Positions 60,276-64,000 of a stretch of 64,000 nucleotides of DNA are shown here, piece by piece (the stretch's first letter is position 1; every line of letters starts with the position of its first letter). The stretch comes from Paenibacillus periandrae (GTDB lineage Bacteria > Bacillota > Bacilli > Paenibacillales > NBRC-103111). The notes beneath the pieces were generated by a model, which was not told where the DNA came from, did no database searches, and worked only from the letters and a program-made list of their open reading frames with translations. Position numbers and translations under genes: made by a program. The stretch covers positions 372,001 to 436,000 of the forward strand of contig NZ_JAJNMU010000004.1 in NCBI RefSeq assembly GCF_022458865.1, in the 5' to 3' direction.

Positions 60276-61868
60276 TTACTGCTTCAAGCTGTCTTTGTTT
60301 TTGTCATACCATTCCTGCACCTGCTTCCACACGCTTTCCCCGTTCAACCGCTTCCATTCCTTCAGCAGCTCGGCGGCTCCCCATTCCGGTGTTAACTGTG
60401 GACCGCCCATAATGACTTTGTTGTCGATTTCGTCGGCTTTCGGGGTAAACTCTGCTAAAAATTGGCTCAACTCCGGAAACGAAGGCGCGTACGGAATATC
60501 CCTTCTGAAATTGCTTTTCATCGCCATTTCCAGGCCTAACGCCTTCAGCTTGGCATATTCTTGGGAAAGAGGATCTGAAGCGGCCATTTTCACAATATCA
60601 TCCGGCTTCGGGTCCCATTGGTTAACGATCGGATATTCATACCCGTAATCCAGTTCTTTCTTGTTTTTCTCTCCATCAATGGCCTGCACATTTCCATTTG
60701 TTTTCTTGTAATGAGTGCCTTCCATGCCGAATTTCACCGTAAACCAGCCCTTATCCAGCATCCAATCAAGAAACTCGACGGCAGCCTTCGGATTTTTCAT
60801 GTTTTTATTAAAAGCAATCAGCATGGAGGCCGGCGCTTCCTGCAGCAAGCCGAATTTGCCGTACTTCGTCCTCACGGATTCCAGAGGAACCGGCTGCGCA
60901 TCAGGCACGTTTTGCTTCAAATCCCGGTACTCCGAATCCAGGTGCCACGAGCCCAGATAGATGCCCGCTTTGCCGGTAACCCAAAGCTGACGCTCGCGCT
61001 GGTAATTCTTATCGGTGATATATTCCTTGTCGACCATGCCGCCGTCATACATTTTTTTGGACATTGCCAGAGTATCCAGATATCGGTCACTCAAACGGCC
61101 CAGCTGTATTTTGCCGTTGTCTACATACCATGTGTCCGGTCTGGAAGCGAACATAGCTGCCGGGTAACTTTTAAATTGGCTGTTAAAGGCAAAGCCCACC
61201 GTATCGTTCTTGCCGTTTCCATCCGGATCTCTCTCCACAAACGCCTTGGCTACGTTCAGAAGCTCCTCATCGGTTCTGGGCATCGCCAAACCAAGTTTAT
61301 CCAACCAGTCCTTGCGAATCCACATCCCTTGGTTGGCGATCGTATCAATTCCGCGTTTGCTGGACACGGCATACATTTTTCCATCGATCGTGACATAAGG
61401 CTTTAGCTCAGGATGTTCGCTTAAATATTTTTTATAGGATGTGCTGTATTTCTCAATATAGGAATCGATCGGCTGAATCGCTCCTTGGCTGGCCAGCAAT
61501 GCGATATAATTGCGGTCATATTCCCAAATGATGTCCGGCGCTTCGTCGGCGGCAATAAGAACATTAAGCTTCTGCTGTGCCGTATTGCGGGGGACAGGCA
61601 CCCAATTCACCTTGATACCGGAATTATCGTTGATCCACCCGGTCCAGCGGTTTTTCTCATATGTTCCTTCTGCAGCCGGTACGCGTCCCCTATCAAACAT
61701 AGAAATGCTGATTTCCTTTGGGAGACTAGCGTACTTGTCAGTTTCCTTTGCATCACCCTGGGCCGGAGTCGTCTCTTTTTTGTCTCCGCAGGCGGTTAAA
61801 AGTCCAGTCATCGCTAAAACGATAGCCAGACCTGAGGCGATATACTTGCTTTTGATTAGAATCGGCAT
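60276..61868 (-). CDS. Family 1 extracellular sugar-binding lipoprotein, LplA-like
   Basis: The 530-residue lipoprotein has lipobox LLTAC (Cys27), ISISMFDRGRVPAAEGTYE early and WIRKDWLDKLGLAMPRTDEE with a DPDGNGKNDTVG loop, all typical of LplA-type proteins. AGGAGG precedes the ATG. It is third in uptake operon 3 and precedes the giant beta-helix protein, whose products it likely binds. Confidence 0.9.
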   Translation of the reverse strand: MPILIKSKYIASGLAIVLAMTGLLTACGDKKETTPAQGDAKETDKYASLPKEISISMFDRGRVPAAEGTYEKNRWTGWINDNSGIKVNWVPVPRNTAQQKLNVLIAADEAPDIIWEYDRNYIALLASQGAIQPIDSYIEKYSTSYKKYLSEHPELKPYVTIDGKMYAVSSKRGIDTIANQGMWIRKDWLDKLGLAMPRTDEELLNVAKAFVERDPDGNGKNDTVGFAFNSQFKSYPAAMFASRPDTWYVDNGKIQLGRLSDRYLDTLAMSKKMYDGGMVDKEYITDKNYQRERQLWVTGKAGIYLGSWHLDSEYRDLKQNVPDAQPVPLESVRTKYGKFGLLQEAPASMLIAFNKNMKNPKAAVEFLDWMLDKGWFTVKFGMEGTHYKKTNGNVQAIDGEKNKKELDYGYEYPIVNQWDPKPDDIVKMAASDPLSQEYAKLKALGLEMAMKSNFRRDIPYAPSFPELSQFLAEFTPKADEIDNKVIMGGPQLTPEWGAAELLKEWKRLNGESVWKQVQEWYDKNKDSLKQ

Positions 61869-61940
61869 GCTTTTGACCTCCTAAGTCGTCTGTCGATTTA
61901 TATCATTAAGACTTATCGTCTTATAGATATCCAAATAGTG

Positions 61941-62831
61941 TCAACCTTTAATTGAACCGATCAATACGCCCTTAACGAAATGCCTTTGAAGGAAAGGGTA
62001 TACAATCAAAATCGGTGCGGTCGCCGTGACGATCGCTGCCGCCCGTATGCCCTCCGGCGTCAAATTTTGGCCGCTCATCGCGCCTTCCGAGCCGCCGCCC
62101 GTGCTTAACAGCGTTTCACTAACGTTGTTGATCTTCTGATACAGCACCATCATGAGAGAAAGCTTCGAGGAGCTGGTGATGTAGATTAACACGTTAAAGT
62201 AGGCGTTCCACCAATAAACTGCGTAGAACAAGCCGAGTGCGGCAAGAATCGGCATGGATAACGGAAGAACGATACGGAACAGCGTAACCAGATCGTTAGC
62301 TCCGTCGATCGAAGCCGATTCCTCCAGTTCATCAGGCAGCCCCTCAAAAAACGTTTTCATCACGAACATATTGTAAGTGCTGATCAAACCGGGCAGCCAA
62401 AGTGCCCAATAGCTGTTCATGATGCCTAAAGTTTTGATGAGAATAAAACTCGGGATCATGCCTCCACTGAACACCATAGTAAACGTAATCGCCATCAGAA
62501 GTCCCTCACGTCCGCGCAATCGCCTGCGGGAGAGTGGATACGCCGCCAGAATGGTTGCGATCAGGTTGAAGCAAGTTCCGATCAGTGTAATTACTATGGT
62601 GTTGCGCATCCCGACGAACAGCTGTCCATCCTCGACGAGATTGCGGAAGCCTTGCAACGTCCAATCCACAGGCCATAGAAATACTTCACCGGACGCAATG
62701 GCCCGACTACCGCTGAGCGAGGTGGCCATCACATGAATGAACGGAAAAAGCGTCAAAAAGCCCGCCACCCCAAGAAAAATAAAATTCAATCCATTAAATG
62801 TGCGGTTGCCAAGATTTCTTTGTTCGATCAT
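61941..62831 (-). CDS. Sugar ABC transporter permease, LplC/YtcP type
   Basis: The 296-residue protein has six spans, EAA-loop (EESASIDGANDLVTLFRIVL) and C-terminal LIGSIKG. GGAGGGACGAAGG precedes the ATG. It is 14 bases downstream of its LplB-type partner. Confidence 0.9.
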   Translation of the reverse strand: MIEQRNLGNRTFNGLNFIFLGVAGFLTLFPFIHVMATSLSGSRAIASGEVFLWPVDWTLQGFRNLVEDGQLFVGMRNTIVITLIGTCFNLIATILAAYPLSRRRLRGREGLLMAITFTMVFSGGMIPSFILIKTLGIMNSYWALWLPGLISTYNMFVMKTFFEGLPDELEESASIDGANDLVTLFRIVLPLSMPILAALGLFYAVYWWNAYFNVLIYITSSSKLSLMMVLYQKINNVSETLLSTGGGSEGAMSGQNLTPEGIRAAAIVTATAPILIVYPFLQRHFVKGVLIGSIKG

Positions 62832-62844
62832 CCTTCGTCCCTCC

Positions 62845-63822
62845 TCACCATAAGCCTTTTTCGCCGAGTAGTTTGACCAACCGATTCATTGATACGATCA
62901 GGATGAGCCCGATCATGGATTGAAACAAGCCCAGTGCGGTCGTGTAGCTGTACTGTACGTTCTGAAGCCCCATCCGATACACGTAGGTACTGATCACATC
63001 GGCCACTTCAGATACGGCTGAATTTTGCAAAATAAAAATTTGTTCAAAACCAATATCCATCATATAACCCATGCGCAAGATGAGCAGAATCGCAATCGTA
63101 CTGCGGATGCCCGGCAGCGTGATATGCCAAATCTGGCGAATACGGCCAGCCCCGTCGATGCGTGCCGCCTCATAAAGCTGCGGGTCGATTCCTGTAATCG
63201 CCGCCATGTATAAAATAGTATTCCAGCCCGCACTATGCCAGATGCCTGACAAAACGAAGACGATAGGCCACCAAAATTGGCTGGCAAGGAAATACACCGG
63301 TTCGATGACAAATACCTTGTGCAGCGTCATATTCACCGCCCCCGAGCTAGGGCTGAGCAAAGCAATGATGATTCCGCCGAGGACGACCCACGAGATAAAG
63401 TGCGGAACATACATCAGATTCTGAACGAGCCGTTTGTACCATTCGATTCGCAGCTCATTGAGCAGCAGCGCAAGAATAATTGGCACCGGAAAACCGAACA
63501 CAACATTATATACGTTCAGTAAAAGCGTATTTTTCAGGATATTGAAAAAATCGGGGCTGCCGAACAGCTTGCGAAAATGCTTCAGTCCCACCCAGTCGCT
63601 TCCCCAGATCCCCTCCGCAAACCGATAGTCTTTAAATGCGATAATTTCTCCGAACATCGGGGCGTACTTGAATAACAGATAAAATGCGACGACGGGAATC
63701 AGCATCAGGTACAAATACTTGTCCCGCTTGATGCATTTCCATAGCCCGCTCGATTTCGGACGAACCGAAACCCGAGACTCTGTGTGTGTGCCCGCGTGAA
63801 CGGCGGCCAACTTTTCTCTCAT
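62845..63822 (-). CDS. Sugar ABC transporter permease, LplB type
   Basis: First gene of uptake operon 3 in the window: 325 residues, six spans, EAA-loop (YEAARIDGAGRIRQIWHITL), C-terminal KLLGEKGLW. GGAGGAG precedes the ATG. The 178 bases to the window end hold no gene; an A-run followed by AGCCGACC at 63977-63991 may be half of a terminator that continues outside. Confidence 0.9.
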   Translation of the reverse strand: MREKLAAVHAGTHTESRVSVRPKSSGLWKCIKRDKYLYLMLIPVVAFYLLFKYAPMFGEIIAFKDYRFAEGIWGSDWVGLKHFRKLFGSPDFFNILKNTLLLNVYNVVFGFPVPIILALLLNELRIEWYKRLVQNLMYVPHFISWVVLGGIIIALLSPSSGAVNMTLHKVFVIEPVYFLASQFWWPIVFVLSGIWHSAGWNTILYMAAITGIDPQLYEAARIDGAGRIRQIWHITLPGIRSTIAILLILRMGYMMDIGFEQIFILQNSAVSEVADVISTYVYRMGLQNVQYSYTTALGLFQSMIGLILIVSMNRLVKLLGEKGLW

Positions 63823-64000
63823 ACATTCACTCCTCCATGTTGTCTTTCTGTACTGATCCTATCCTACTTCCAACAGGCCATTTTGAACATGTACATTTCA
63901 TCATTAAATCGGCATCTGAACGTTTTAAAGAGGTTTCATTTGTTATCATCATGGACGTTTATTACCCTCCGAATAAAAAAAAGCCGACCTACGTGCGGTG

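Noticed and set aside
60618-61406. 262-codon plus-strand ORF over the third binding lipoprotein
   Set aside because: Antisense shadow; the minus-strand protein has lipobox and family motifs.

Overview
The window looks like chromosome of a Paenibacillus-type, endospore-forming, low-to-mid G+C Gram-positive. The signs are strong AGGAGG ribosome binding sites, TTG and GTG starts, several LplABC/YtcP-type sugar uptake operons without their own ATPase, YesM/YesN two-component regulation, a sigma-K fragment, and AadK-like and BlaI/BlaR-like genes. The species cannot be named from the sequence alone. Nearly all long genes lie on the minus strand.

Layout. 1-2.2 kb: a Fur-type control region between a truncated NikA/CntA-like metal-binding lipoprotein and a Btr-like AraC regulator. 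2.3-4.2 kb: a BlaI/M56 peptidase pair with two operators. 4.5-10.4 kb: sugar uptake operon 1 (LplB, LplC, binding lipoprotein, membrane-anchored AraC sensor-regulator). 10.7-18.6 kb: a YesM/YesN operon with binding protein, an unrecognised TIM-barrel-like protein, two permeases and an FAD oxidoreductase. 18.9-22.8 kb: GH5-like lipoprotein, MATE-like transporter and alpha/beta hydrolase. 23-29.8 kb: small single genes mixed with broken ones (permease, flavin reductase, MerR, F420-reductase-like, IS630). 29.4-37.8 kb: uptake operon 2, coupled to an enolase-superfamily dehydratase, a 2-hydroxyacid dehydrogenase and a deaminase. 38.2-40.2 kb: a sigK gene lacking its 5' part, a small ORF and a tyrosine recombinase whose ribosome binding site lies in a hairpin. 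40.3-42.5 kb: phosphatase, AAA ATPase and GNAT genes. 42.6-53.9 kb: a block bordered by IS remnants, holding a G+C-rich MFS gene and an A+T-rich Ugp-like uptake and phosphoesterase cluster with a DeoR regulator. 54-63.8 kb: uptake operon 3, ending in a giant secreted beta-helix protein interrupted by a nonsense codon.

How it works together. The window is mainly a polysaccharide and oligosaccharide scavenging region. Secreted or lipid-anchored enzymes (GH5-like protein, beta-helix protein) and an esterase make fragments. Several binding proteins with permease pairs import them. Each import system carries or adjoins its own sensor: two one-component Cache-AraC proteins and one YesMN pair. The only complete ABC ATPase belongs to the Ugp-like cluster, so the other systems probably use a shared MsmX-like ATPase, encoded elsewhere or possibly this one.

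The most interesting points are the interrupted sigK next to a tyrosine recombinase (a possible skin-like element), the hairpin that buries the recombinase ribosome binding site, the dehydratase/dehydrogenase operon, and the Ugp-like cluster with two different phosphoesterases.
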